Below are positions 6,368 through 14,653 of a stretch of 21,965 bases of DNA, piece after piece. The stretch's first letter is position 1. Each line of letters starts with the position of its first letter. The stretch covers positions 1 to 21,965 of the forward strand of contig CAADTT010000103.1 in assembly GCA_900752065.1 (NCBI GenBank), in the 5' to 3' direction. The stretch comes from Lachnospiraceae bacterium. Lineage in GTDB: Bacteria; Bacillota; Clostridia; Lachnospirales; Lachnospiraceae. The translations under genes and the position numbers were made by a program. The notes under the pieces are model-generated. The model saw nothing but the letters and a program-made list of their open reading frames with translations. It was not told the origin of the DNA and did no database searches.

Positions 6368-8749
6368 ATGAATGAAAAAGTATTAAAAACCTTAGAATAT
6401 GACAAAATCATCAGCCAGCTCGCCTCCTTCGCAGGCTCACCGCTGGCAAAACAGACCTGCACAGAGCTTACGCCCTCCTCAGATCTCTGCGAGATCCAGG
6501 CAAGACAGCGGGAGACCAGCGACGCGCTCTCCCGGCTGCTTCGAAGAGGCAGCATTTCCTTCTCCGGGGTGACCGATGTGCGGGGAATTTTAAAGCGTCT
6601 GGAAATCGGAAGCATTTTGAGTATCGGAGAGCTGCTGCGGATCTGTAAGCTGCTGGAGGTCTGCGCACGGGTAAAAGCATACTCCCGTGGTGACACGGAG
6701 GAAGACAGCCGTGATTCCCTGGATGAACTGTTTGAGGCGCTGCAGCCCCTGACTCCCGTTTCCTCGGAGATCCGGCGCTGCATCATCTCAGAAGATGAGC
6801 TGAGCGACGATGCCAGCGGCACCCTCTTTAAGATCCGCCGCTCCATGCGCCAGACAAATGACAAAGTACACGCCCAGCTTACCTCCATGGTAAACGGCTC
6901 CGCCAGAACTTACCTGCAGGATGCCGTGATCACCATGCGGAACGGGCGCTACTGTATTCCGGTAAAGGCGGAGCACCGGGGGCAGGTTCCCGGTATGATC
7001 CACGACCAGTCTTCCACCGGCTCCACCCTCTTTGTAGAGCCTATGGCTGTGGTAAAGCTGAACAATGAACTTCGGGAACTGGAGTTAAAAGAAGAACAGG
7101 AAATTGAAGTCATCCTGTCTACTCTGAGCAGTCTTGTGGCCTCTGAGACAGAGACGATTTCCGACGATCTGGAGCTTCTGACACGGCTGGATGTGATTTT
7201 TGCAAAGGCACAGCTCTCCCGTTCCTATAATGGAAGCGAGCCGAAATTTAACACCAGCGGCTGGATCCGCATTAAGAAAGGGCGGCATCCCCTTCTCGAC
7301 AAAAAGAAGGTGGTTCCTATCGACATCCATCTGGGCCGGGATTTCCAGCTTCTGATCATTACCGGGCCGAACACCGGCGGAAAGACCGTTTCCTTAAAAA
7401 CCGTGGGCCTGTTTACCCTGATGGGACAGGCAGGACTCCACATTCCTGCGTTTGACGGCTCCGAGCTTTCCATTTTCGAGGAAGTGTTTGCTGATATCGG
7501 CGATGAGCAGAGTATTGAGCAGTCCCTCAGTACCTTCTCTTCCCACATGACAAATATCGTATCGATCCTTGGAAAAGCCACGAACCGCTCCCTGGTTCTC
7601 TTTGATGAGCTGGGAGCCGGAACGGACCCCACCGAGGGCGCTGCACTGGCTATCGCCATTTTGTCAAACCTGCACCGCAGGGGGGCGCGCATCATGGCAA
7701 CCACCCATTACAGTGAGCTGAAAGTCTTCGCCCTCTCCACTCCCGGCGTGGAAAACGGATGCTGCGAATTTAGTGTAGAGACGCTCCGTCCCACCTACCG
7801 TCTCCTGATCGGCGTTCCCGGAAAGAGCAATGCCTTTGCGATCTCCTCCAAGCTCGGACTTTCGGACGAGATCATCGAGGAGGCAAAGACCCACCTGACG
7901 GAACAGGATGAAAGCTTCGAGGATCTGATCACCGATCTGGAAAACAGCCGGGTGACGATTGAAAAAGAACGGGAAGAGATCGACCGCTATAAGCAGGAGA
8001 TCCAGACTCTGAAGAAGCGTCTGGAACAGAAACAGGATAAGCTGGAAAACAGCCGGGAGGCCATTCTCCGGAAAGCAAATGAGGAAGCGCGGGCCATCCT
8101 CCAGGATGCCAAGGACTACGCCGACACCACCATGCGGAATTTTAATAAATTCGGAAAGGCAAACGTTTCCGCCAGGGAAATGGAACAGGAACGTGACCGC
8201 CTCCGCAAAAAGCTCTCCGGTGTGGAAAAAAATCTGGCGATAAAAACAGAAAAGAAACCGAAAAAAGAAGTAAAGGCAAAGGATCTGAAGATCGGCGATG
8301 CTGTGAAGGTACTGAGCCTGAACTTAAAGGGTACGGTCAGCACCCTTCCAAATGACAAAGGAAATCTATATGTACAGATGGGGATCCTGCGCTCCCAGGT
8401 GAACATCAAAGATCTGGAGCGGATCGACGAACCGGATATCACGGGACCGGGTGTCAGCAAAGGCGCCGGAGGCAGCGGAAAGATCAAGATGGCAAAGTCT
8501 GCTTCTGTCAGTATGGAGCTGAACCTTCTGGGCAAAACCGTAGATGAGGCGGTCGCTGAACTGGACAAATATCTGGATGACGCTTATCTGGCCCATATGC
8601 CAAGTGTCCGCATTGTCCACGGCAAAGGCACCGGAGCGCTCCGTAAAGGCGTCCACAACTATCTGAGGCGGAACAAACATGTAAAGAGCTTCCGCCTGGG
8701 CGAATTTGGAGAAGGAGACGCCGGCGTAACGATCGTGGAATTTAAATGA
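6368..8749 (+). CDS. mutS2: MutS2 family ATPase/endonuclease
   Basis: The 793-aa protein, starting MNEKVLKTLEYDKIISQL, has the MutS2 core and clamp domains. The ATPase has Walker A GPNTGGKT and Walker B VLFDELGAGTDPTEGAA, plus the STFSSHM and TTHYSELK signatures. A long coiled-coil stretch follows (about 505-630), then a KOW-like linker, and the C-terminal Smr nuclease domain contains HGKGTGALR. MutS2 suppresses recombination and in Firmicutes rescues collided ribosomes. I chose the ATG at 6368 because family members begin MNxKVLxxLEY; an in-frame ATG at 6323 lacks a ribosome site and adds 15 atypical residues. The site before 6368 is itself weak and sits in palindromes. The two-component genes follow 79 bp later. 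Confidence 0.93.
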   Translation: MNEKVLKTLEYDKIISQLASFAGSPLAKQTCTELTPSSDLCEIQARQRETSDALSRLLRRGSISFSGVTDVRGILKRLEIGSILSIGELLRICKLLEVCARVKAYSRGDTEEDSRDSLDELFEALQPLTPVSSEIRRCIISEDELSDDASGTLFKIRRSMRQTNDKVHAQLTSMVNGSARTYLQDAVITMRNGRYCIPVKAEHRGQVPGMIHDQSSTGSTLFVEPMAVVKLNNELRELELKEEQEIEVILSTLSSLVASETETISDDLELLTRLDVIFAKAQLSRSYNGSEPKFNTSGWIRIKKGRHPLLDKKKVVPIDIHLGRDFQLLIITGPNTGGKTVSLKTVGLFTLMGQAGLHIPAFDGSELSIFEEVFADIGDEQSIEQSLSTFSSHMTNIVSILGKATNRSLVLFDELGAGTDPTEGAALAIAILSNLHRRGARIMATTHYSELKVFALSTPGVENGCCEFSVETLRPTYRLLIGVPGKSNAFAISSKLGLSDEIIEEAKTHLTEQDESFEDLITDLENSRVTIEKEREEIDRYKQEIQTLKKRLEQKQDKLENSREAILRKANEEARAILQDAKDYADTTMRNFNKFGKANVSAREMEQERDRLRKKLSGVEKNLAIKTEKKPKKEVKAKDLKIGDAVKVLSLNLKGTVSTLPNDKGNLYVQMGILRSQVNIKDLERIDEPDITGPGVSKGAGGSGKIKMAKSASVSMELNLLGKTVDEAVAELDKYLDDAYLAHMPSVRIVHGKGTGALRKGVHNYLRRNKHVKSFRLGEFGEGDAGVTIVEFK

Positions 8750-8828
8750 GACAAGGGAAAAGTAGACACAAAACGGATGCTTGCCGGGCAACTCATAAAA
8801 AAATTTAATTAAGACAGGGAGAATGAGA

Positions 8829-9533
8829 ATGGTTTCCAGACAGAAAATAATGATTGTAGATGATGATAATAATATCGCGGAGCTGATATCCCTCTATCTG
8901 ACGAAGGAGTGCTTTGACACCCGTATCGTAAACGACGGAGAGGCCGCCCTGCGGGAGTTTGACACCTTTTCACCAAACCTGATCCTGCTGGATCTGATGC
9001 TTCCGGGCATCGACGGCTATCAGGTGTGCCGCGAGATCCGCCAGCGTTCCTCGGTCCCGATCATTATGCTCTCCGCCAAGGGAGAGATCTTTGACAAGGT
9101 ACTGGGACTGGAGCTGGGAGCTGACGACTATATGATCAAGCCCTTTGACTCCAAGGAGCTGGTGGCGCGGGTAAAGGCTGTACTTCGCCGCTTCCAGCCG
9201 GACAAGTCCTCCGCGGGACGTCCCGCCGGAAAGATCGTGGAATACCCGGATCTGATCGTAAACCAGACCAACTATTCCGTAATTTACAAGGGCAGCACCA
9301 TCGATATGCCGCCAAAGGAACTGGAGCTTCTCTATTTCCTGGCTTCCTCACCGAACCAGGTATTTACCAGAGAGCAGCTTCTCGACCACATCTGGGGCTA
9401 CGAATATATTGGCGACACCCGCACGGTAGATGTACATATCAAACGCCTGCGCGAAAAAATCAAAGATAATGACTACTGGTCCCTGGCTACCGTCTGGGGG
9501 ATCGGCTATAAATTCGAGGTGAAAAACCGATGA
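8829..9533 (+). CDS. OmpR/PhoB-family response regulator
   Basis: A receiver domain (about 5-118) shows the acidic pocket VDDDNN, the phosphoacceptor Asp in LILLDLMLPGIDGY (residue 55 from this start), LSAK and the lysine in DDYMIKPFD. A winged-helix DNA-binding domain follows (about 135-232, with TVDVHIKRLREKI and VWGIGYKFE). I prefer the ATG at 8829, because the GGGAG at about 8818 lies too close to the ATG at 8823. The gene overlaps the kinase start by four bases, making a coupled two-component pair. The signal and target genes are unknown. The divergent htrA-like gene is one guess, because envelope stress pairs often control such genes. Confidence 0.9.
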   Translation: MVSRQKIMIVDDDNNIAELISLYLTKECFDTRIVNDGEAALREFDTFSPNLILLDLMLPGIDGYQVCREIRQRSSVPIIMLSAKGEIFDKVLGLELGADDYMIKPFDSKELVARVKAVLRRFQPDKSSAGRPAGKIVEYPDLIVNQTNYSVIYKGSTIDMPPKELELLYFLASSPNQVFTREQLLDHIWGYEYIGDTRTVDVHIKRLREKIKDNDYWSLATVWGIGYKFEVKNR

Positions 9534-10960
9534 AGATCAAGCTCTATCTCAAATTTATCTTTGCCTATCTGTGCTTTGGTATTTTGAGCTTCGTCGCAGT
9601 ATCCACTCTGATCTCTTCTCTGACCACCAATCACATGATCAAGTCAAATACGGAAGCCATGTACCGGGAGGCGAATTCCATCGCCTCCGGCCGTTTGGCC
9701 CGGTCCTACCGGGAGGACTCCTCCTCTCTGCAGGATATTTACAGCAATCTGAAAGCGCTGGCTTCCTATAACCAGACAGAGATCTGGCTGATGAATACCA
9801 GAGGAGAGATCATCCTGAACACAGCAAAGGAATATGCCCCCGACACTCCGGAGGTCATCGAAGACTTCGATACCACCCGGCTGGCGGGAAACTATTACCA
9901 GAAAGGCGACTTTTTCGGCTACTTTAGCTCCGATATGCTCAGCGTCGTGTCGCCGATCATTTCCAATTACCGGGCGAAGGGCTATATTGTCATCCATTAC
10001 CACATGGATCGGCTTATTGCGGAAAAGGATGCTTTTCTGAACATCAACTATATTTCACTGGCTATCGTATTTGTACTGTCCCTGATCATTCTGCTGGCCT
10101 TTACTTTCATTGTGTATTTCCCTCTGCAGAAAATCATCACCGGGGCAAATGAATTTGCCGCAGGAAACCTGAACTACAAGGTTCCTGTAGAAACCGGGGA
10201 TGAGATGGGCTATCTGGCAGCCTCCATGAACTACATGGCAGGCGAGATCAACAAATCGGGAGAATACCAGAGAAAATTTATCTCCAACATTTCCCACGAT
10301 TTCCGCTCGCCGCTGACCTCCATCAAGGGATATCTGGAAGCCATGCTGGACGGTACGATCCCCCCGGAAATGCAGGAAAAATATCTGAACATCGTCCTCA
10401 CAGAGACGGAACGGCTGAATAAGCTGACGCGGGGACTCTTAACTTTAAATAATTACGACGATAAAAAAACCTATCTGGAGATCACGGATTTTGATATCAA
10501 CTCCGTCATCCGGAATACGGCGGCTACCTTTGAGGGCACCTGTCAGAAAAAACAGGTACACATTGAGCTGATTTTTGACGCTCAGGCGCTGATGGTCAAT
10601 GCCGATATGGGAAAGATCCAGCAGGTACTCTATAACCTGATCGACAACGCCATCAAATTCAGCCATCCGGAATCAGCGATCTATATCGAGACGACAGAAA
10701 AGCACGAGAAGGTCTATGTATCTGTAAAGGATATGGGAGAAGGCATTCCGAAAGAAAGCATCAAGAAGATCTGGGAGCGCTTCTATAAGACAGATTCCTC
10801 CCGCGGAAAAGATAAAAAAGGAACGGGACTGGGCCTTGCCATCACAAAGGAGATCATTCAGGCCCACGGAGAAAATATCAATGTGGTGAGCACCGAGGGC
10901 GTCGGATCGGAGTTTACCTTTTCCCTGACGCGGGCAAAAGGTAAGAAGAGAGCAGATTAG
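9530..10960 (+). CDS. Membrane sensor histidine kinase
   Basis: The 476-aa protein has transmembrane helices at about 10-31 and 173-196 flanking an extracytoplasmic sensor domain of about 140 residues, then a HAMP domain (about 196-248). The HisKA domain has the phosphoacceptor H256 in NISHDFRSPLTSIKGYLE, and the ATPase domain shows N-box NLIDNAIKF (369-377), G1 DMGEGIP (401-407) and G2 GTGLGLAI (431-438). It phosphorylates the regulator encoded just upstream, with which it shares an ATGA overlap. The last eight codons form the left arm of a 23-bp perfect hairpin (10934-10986) whose loop contains the stop codon. Ligand unknown. Confidence 0.92.
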   Translation: MKIKLYLKFIFAYLCFGILSFVAVSTLISSLTTNHMIKSNTEAMYREANSIASGRLARSYREDSSSLQDIYSNLKALASYNQTEIWLMNTRGEIILNTAKEYAPDTPEVIEDFDTTRLAGNYYQKGDFFGYFSSDMLSVVSPIISNYRAKGYIVIHYHMDRLIAEKDAFLNINYISLAIVFVLSLIILLAFTFIVYFPLQKIITGANEFAAGNLNYKVPVETGDEMGYLAASMNYMAGEINKSGEYQRKFISNISHDFRSPLTSIKGYLEAMLDGTIPPEMQEKYLNIVLTETERLNKLTRGLLTLNNYDDKKTYLEITDFDINSVIRNTAATFEGTCQKKQVHIELIFDAQALMVNADMGKIQQVLYNLIDNAIKFSHPESAIYIETTEKHEKVYVSVKDMGEGIPKESIKKIWERFYKTDSSRGKDKKGTGLGLAITKEIIQAHGENINVVSTEGVGSEFTFSLTRAKGKKRAD

Positions 10961-10986
10961 GCTTCTGCTCTCTTCTTACCTTTTGC
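10934..10986 (+). terminator. 23-bp perfect hairpin overlapping the kinase stop codon
   Basis: The arms at 10934-10956 and 10964-10986 are perfect reverse complements of 23 bases, with a 7-base loop that includes the TAG stop. The outer stem is GCAAAAGG/CCTTTTGC. No T-run follows directly; ACAGATTTCTTTTCC comes next. It probably stabilises or ends the mutS2/two-component transcript. Because it is symmetric it could also act on the minus-strand operon arriving from the right. Confidence 0.55.
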
Positions 10987-11013
10987 ACAGATTTCTTTTC
11001 CATCTCCCCCCGG

Positions 11014-11207
11014 TCACAGAATCAACCGCACCGCTAAGCAAAGAATCATAACCACGAAAATGACTTTCACAGCAACAGGAACCTTCCGGTCCGGATCATA
11101 CTTATGAAGAGCCAGGGATAACAAAAACGTATAACTTCCCCTCCTTTGTAAAAACATGCGGCATTATCTGTAACAGTATCTTCCGGTATAAACTCCCCGC
11201 AAGACAT
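11014..11207 (-). pseudogene. Small membrane protein ORFs in two overlapping frames, possible frameshift
   Basis: Nine bases after the 116-aa gene a frame opens at 11207 (MSCGEFIPEDTVTDNAACFY, 46 codons, stop 11067-11069). A second frame opens at 11157 and ends at 11014 (47 aa) with a strong C-terminal hydrophobic helix, VIFVVMILCLAVRLIL, preceded by LALHKYDPDRKVP. The first part of one and the last part of the other look coding. They would fuse by a one-base shift near the AGGAGGGGAAG run (about 11134-11145) into a protein of about 60 aa with one membrane helix. The AGGAGG run could instead be a ribosome site, but no standard start codon follows it at a good distance. Not recognised. Confidence 0.35.
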
Positions 11208-11215
11208 GCACCGGA

Positions 11216-11566
11216 TCAGATCTCATACAGGTAGATCCACTTATATCCCAGCCACTTTCCTACAGGCTGATTGACTCCCGGAAACCGGAAGATCTTTTCC
11301 TGTTCGATACACTGGCAGGGGTTCCCCAGGCGGCATATATAGTCCTTTCCATCCATACTGATCACCGGCCTCATGCCATGCTCCTTGATCAGCAGCTTCT
11401 TTCGTTCTCTGCGGCTCCAGTTTAAGAGTTCTGCGGCAAATTCCTCCGGATCATTGATGCCTTTCTCCGGCTCGATATACATTTTATAATCCAGCGGGAT
11501 AATTTCTGTCCGCTTTATTAAGAAATGGACGATGGACTGATATACTTTTTTCACCTTTATCATCAT
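11216..11566 (-). CDS. Hypothetical protein, 116 aa
   Basis: A strong AGGAGG lies 7 bases before tandem ATG codons at 11566. The protein is basic in its middle (NWSRRERKKLLIKE) and ends with KWLGYKWIYLYEI. GKDYICRLGNPCQCI contains a Cys pair. There is no signal peptide or membrane helix. I do not recognise the family. A TATAAT on the minus strand at 11637-11642 suggests its own promoter, though the -35 region is poor. It follows trmL on the same strand with a 158-bp gap and may belong with the small ORFs downstream. Confidence 0.6.
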   Translation of the reverse strand: MMIKVKKVYQSIVHFLIKRTEIIPLDYKMYIEPEKGINDPEEFAAELLNWSRRERKKLLIKEHGMRPVISMDGKDYICRLGNPCQCIEQEKIFRFPGVNQPVGKWLGYKWIYLYEI

Positions 11567-11636
11567 TAATTTTCCTCCTGATACACATTCACGACATGTT
11601 GTTTTTAACCCTTGTTGTTAAGATATCTTTTGCAAA

Positions 11637-11642
11637 ATTATA
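11637..11642 (-). promoter_or_regulatory. Candidate -10 element for the 116-aa gene
   Basis: The minus strand carries a perfect TATAAT here, about 70 bp upstream of the 11566 start, within an AT-rich gap (11567-11724) that has no gene. No matching -35 hexamer is convincing at 16-18 bp, so this is a weak call. Nothing like a terminator for trmL was clear in the same gap. Confidence 0.3.
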
Positions 11643-11724
11643 TATGATATTTCTTATGGAAGCGAACACATTCACCTCTCCCTTTTACTCCTATGAGCAT
11701 TGTCTGCTTTTAAAAACCCCCCTG

Positions 11725-12222
11725 TCACCTCCACTCATACTTCGTCAGATGCCCCTCCAGCCTCATATGAGCAAAGGCATTCTGCCGCAGCGCCTCGTAC
11801 AGCACGATGGCCACGGAGTTTGAGAGGTTCAAAGAACGGATATCCCCGATCATGGGAATGCGGATGGCCGTCTCCTGGTTCTCCAGAAGGATCTCCTCCG
11901 GGATGCCTGCGCTCTCTTTTCCGAACATGAGATAGCAGTCCGGCTCATACTGCACATCCGTGTAGAGCCGCGGCCCTTTCGTGGTCGCCATATAGATCTT
12001 AGCCCCCGGATTTTTCTCCAGAAACTCCTCGTAATTCATATAGGTGGTCACATCCAGGTCTTTCCAGTAATCCATCCCTGCCCGTTTGATGGCTTTTTCG
12101 TTTAAGTGAAAGCCCAGAGGCTCGATCAGATGGAGCCTGCTGCCTGTGGCCACGCAGGTACGTCCGATGTTTCCGGTATTCGCCGGGATCTCCGGCTCAA
12201 ACAGTACGATATTCATCGCCAT
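11725..12222 (-). CDS. trmL: tRNA (cytidine(34)/cmnm5U34-2'-O)-methyltransferase TrmL
   Basis: The 165-aa SPOUT-fold methyltransferase starts MNIVLFEPEIPANTGNIGRT after two extra residues, the hallmark of the TrmL/YibK/CspR family. The trefoil-knot SAM site is in YLMFGKESAGIPEE and IPMIGDIRSLNLSNSVAIV. It 2'-O-methylates the wobble base of leucine tRNAs as a homodimer. Length is normal. A GGAGG five bases before the ATG at 12222 supports that start. It lies 32 bp downstream of the aminotransferase gene in the same operon. Confidence 0.92.
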   Translation of the reverse strand: MAMNIVLFEPEIPANTGNIGRTCVATGSRLHLIEPLGFHLNEKAIKRAGMDYWKDLDVTTYMNYEEFLEKNPGAKIYMATTKGPRLYTDVQYEPDCYLMFGKESAGIPEEILLENQETAIRIPMIGDIRSLNLSNSVAIVLYEALRQNAFAHMRLEGHLTKYEWR

Positions 12223-12254
12223 AATTTCCTCCCAACGCCATGCGTTACAAGCTT

Positions 12255-13421
12255 CTATTTCTTTTTCAGCCTCTCTACAAACCTTCCGAGCCTTTCCAGC
12301 GCAATCTTCAGGTCATCCAGAGAGTATGCATAGGAGATCCGCAGATACCCCTCGCCGCAATCCCCAAAAGCAGACCCCGGAACGACAGCAACTCTCTCCT
12401 CCTGCAGCAGCTTCTCGGCAAATTCTTCGGATGTCATTCCAAACTCTTTAATGCACGGAAATACATAGAAAGCGCCAAAGGGTTCAAAGCAGGGAAGTCC
12501 CATCTCCCCAAAGGCATGCATCAGGAAACGGCGGCGGCCATTGTATGCCGTGCGCATCTCAAGAATATCCTCATCCCCGTTTTTTAATGCTTCTATCGCC
12601 GCATACTGGCTGTTGGTAGGCGCACACATGATGGCAAACTGATGCACCTTCGTCATCTGATGAATGATCTCTTCCGGCCCGCAGGCATAACCCAGCCTCC
12701 ATCCGGTCATGGCATACGCTTTGGAGAAACCATTCATGGTGATCGTCCGCTCCTTCATCCCCGGAAGGCTTGCGATGGACACATGCTCCACATCATAAGT
12801 CAGCTCCGAGTAGATCTCATCGGACAGAACAAAAATATCTTTTTCGATAATCACCTCCGCGATGGCCTCCAAATCCTCCCTGCGCATGACAGCACCCGTA
12901 GGATTGTTCGGGAAAGGCAGTACCAAAAGCTTCGTCTTATCGGTGATCGCTTCCGACAGCTCTTTCTTAGTCAGCCGAAACTCGTTCTCCGCTTTTAATT
13001 CAATGATCTTCGGCACACCGTCCGCCAGCACCGCGCAGGGCAGATAAGACACGAAAGATGGCTGGGGAATCAGCACCTCGTCACCGGGATTCAGCATCAC
13101 GCGCATAGCCAGATCGATGGCCTCGCTGCCGCCTACTGTGATCAGCGTCTCTTTATCCGGGTTATACTCCACCTGGCAGCGTCTCTTTAGATATTTGCAG
13201 ATCTCCACACGCAGCTCCCGCAGGCCGGCATTGGAGGTGTAGAAGGTACGCCCCTTTTCCAGGCTGTAAATCCCCTCATCTCTCACATGCCACGGGGTAT
13301 CAAAGTCCGGCTCGCCCACTCCCAGGGACACCACATCGTCCATCTCGCTGACAATATCAAAAAATTTCCGGATGCCGGAGGGCTGTATATCTCTTACTTT
13401 ATCTGAAATCGGATTTCTCAT
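12255..13421 (-). CDS. Pyridoxal-phosphate aminotransferase, class I/II (PatA/AspC-like)
   Basis: The 388-aa fold-type I aminotransferase has SLGVGEPDFDTP (about 32-43) for substrate binding and PNNPTG (171-176). The PLP contacts are D201 and Y204 in LSDEIYSEL, K234 in NGFSKAYAMTGWRLGY, and the carboxylate-binding Arg is in YLRISYA near the end. It transfers amino groups from an amino acid to an oxoacid; aspartate, aromatic or diaminopimelate substrates are all possible and cannot be separated here. The gene is translationally coupled to the Lrp-type regulator (ATGA at 13421-13418), which suggests that the regulator responds to an amino acid relevant to this enzyme. Confidence 0.9.
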   Translation of the reverse strand: MRNPISDKVRDIQPSGIRKFFDIVSEMDDVVSLGVGEPDFDTPWHVRDEGIYSLEKGRTFYTSNAGLRELRVEICKYLKRRCQVEYNPDKETLITVGGSEAIDLAMRVMLNPGDEVLIPQPSFVSYLPCAVLADGVPKIIELKAENEFRLTKKELSEAITDKTKLLVLPFPNNPTGAVMRREDLEAIAEVIIEKDIFVLSDEIYSELTYDVEHVSIASLPGMKERTITMNGFSKAYAMTGWRLGYACGPEEIIHQMTKVHQFAIMCAPTNSQYAAIEALKNGDEDILEMRTAYNGRRRFLMHAFGEMGLPCFEPFGAFYVFPCIKEFGMTSEEFAEKLLQEERVAVVPGSAFGDCGEGYLRISYAYSLDDLKIALERLGRFVERLKKK

Positions 13422-13900
13422 GGTGTCACCAGCATCCTTTCATCTTTATTTTTCTTGGCAAAAATCGTTCCATGATCCTTATATCTCTTTAAAATAAAAT
13501 GTGTTGCCGTGCTCAGCACCGTATCCAGCGTAGACAGCTTATCCGACACGAAACCGGACACCTCCCGGAGCGTCTTTCCCTCCAGAATGACCATCAGGTC
13601 ATAAGCGCCGGAAATCAGATAAACAGATTTCACTTCCGGATAGTTGTAAATGCGCTCTGCGATCGAATCAAATCCCTGTCCCCTCTGAGGTGTCACCCGA
13701 ACCTCGATCAGCGCCGTCACCTTATCTGTTCCTGTCTTATCCCAATCAATCATTGTATGGTAGCCGCAGATGACCTGCTCCTGTTCCATCTTGCTGATCT
13801 CATTTGCCACGGTCACCTCGTCAGATCCCAGCATCACTGCCAGCTCCTGCAAATTCACGCGGCTGTTTTTTTCAATAAATGTCAATATCTGATCTCTCAT
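13418..13900 (-). CDS. Lrp/AsnC-family transcriptional regulator
   Basis: The 160-aa protein has an N-terminal winged helix-turn-helix (about 1-50, with LQELAVMLGSDEVTVANEIS) and a C-terminal RAM ligand-binding domain (about 65-140, with the GAYDLMVILEG signature). Such proteins form dimers to octamers and sense amino acids. AAGGAGATAACAGGAT precedes the ATG. It overlaps the aminotransferase start by four bases, and such pairing usually means control of its own operon. The ligand is not predictable. An inverted repeat (13926-13954) lies at the junction with the upstream gene. Confidence 0.9.
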   Translation of the reverse strand: MRDQILTFIEKNSRVNLQELAVMLGSDEVTVANEISKMEQEQVICGYHTMIDWDKTGTDKVTALIEVRVTPQRGQGFDSIAERIYNYPEVKSVYLISGAYDLMVILEGKTLREVSGFVSDKLSTLDTVLSTATHFILKRYKDHGTIFAKKNKDERMLVTP

Positions 13901-13925
13901 ATCCTGTTATCTCCTTCCATATCTT

Positions 13926-13954
13926 GTAACAGTTCAGACAAGCTGACCTGTTAC
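13926..13954 (-). repeat. Hairpin across the stop codon of the AIR-synthase-like gene
   Basis: GTAACAG at 13926-13932 and CTGTTAC at 13948-13954 pair perfectly, and inside them TCAG/CTGA adds four pairs around one mismatch and a 5-base loop. No T-run follows. It sits between two genes of one operon and may be an RNA processing or attenuation site, or an operator for the adjacent Lrp-type regulator. Confidence 0.35.
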
Positions 13955-14479
13955 CATATCTTCTATTTTATGCATCTCGTCTCTCTGGGGCCGGTCCAGA
14001 AACCTTTTGTTTCCATCATTCCAGAGGATACGGTCATTTCCATCCGTCAGCCTGCCGATGACAACCGCCGGGATTCCCTCCCGCGTGAGCGCTTCGGCCA
14101 GCGCCGCCCCTTCACGGGCTGCCGCCAGCAGGCTTCCGGCAGATCGCACATTATAAGGATTGATGTCAAAATACTCACAGACCTCTATCGTCTCCTGCCT
14201 CACGGGAATCTTTCGAAGATCCACTTCCATTCCTGCCCCCAGCCGTTCCGCCAGTCTCCAGAGAGCCGTGAAAACACCGCCCTCCCCCAGAGAATAAATC
14301 TCCTCTCCGCCGAGACGGGTCACGATACGTGTATCCTCTGCCACAGATATTTGGTTTTTCAGATTTTCCGCTGTACGCAGAAAGGCCACGGGAAACCGCT
14401 CCAGAAGTTCCTTCCGTCTGTCACAGACAAGCTGCGCTGTGGCTTCCATAGCGATCCATTTTGTCATTACCAGATCCAT
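13934..14479 (-). CDS. AIR synthase-related C-terminal domain protein (HypE-like half protein)
   Basis: The 181-aa protein resembles the C-terminal half of AIR synthase/HypE proteins: LGGEEIYSLGEGGVFTALWR (glycine-rich segment, about 56-75), LAERLGAGMEVDLRKIPV, then INPYNVRSAGSLLAAA and GIPAVVIGRLTDGNDR (about 137-152). The ATP-binding N-terminal domain of the family is absent and there is a short alternative N-terminus. The start at 14479 is supported by AGAGG seven bases upstream. I recall such short forms in Clostridia, so this is probably not a truncation. Function is unknown. It heads the operon with the Lrp regulator, aminotransferase and trmL, which hints at metabolism of an amino acid or its ammonium. 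Confidence 0.75.
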   Translation of the reverse strand: MDLVMTKWIAMEATAQLVCDRRKELLERFPVAFLRTAENLKNQISVAEDTRIVTRLGGEEIYSLGEGGVFTALWRLAERLGAGMEVDLRKIPVRQETIEVCEYFDINPYNVRSAGSLLAAAREGAALAEALTREGIPAVVIGRLTDGNDRILWNDGNKRFLDRPQRDEMHKIEDMVTGQLV

Positions 14480-14620
14480 GCCATTTCCTCTTTCTATTCA
14501 AGCTGTTTCTTCCTGCCTATTATAACGCAACCGACAGGAGATTTCTACTTTTTTATAAGGTTCAAAAACGTACTTCTGGTTTATTATTCATGAGTTGCCC
14601 GACAAATGGGATGAGACTAC

Positions 14621-14652
14621 GGATTGCTCCGTGCTTTGAACTCTCGCAATCC
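14621..14652. repeat. 7-bp inverted repeat in the gap upstream of the AIR-like gene
   Basis: GGATTGC at 14621-14627 and GCAATCC at 14646-14652 are perfect complements around an 18-base loop, directly next to the VanW-gene terminator. The surrounding 14480-14653 has no supported gene. It looks like a small palindromic intergenic element, but only one copy is in the window. Confidence 0.3.
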
Positions 14653-14653
14653 T

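Noticed and set aside
13499..14593. 364-codon plus-strand frame
   Set aside because: Lies opposite the Lrp regulator and AIR-synthase-like gene; His/Cys/Ser-rich antisense shadow.
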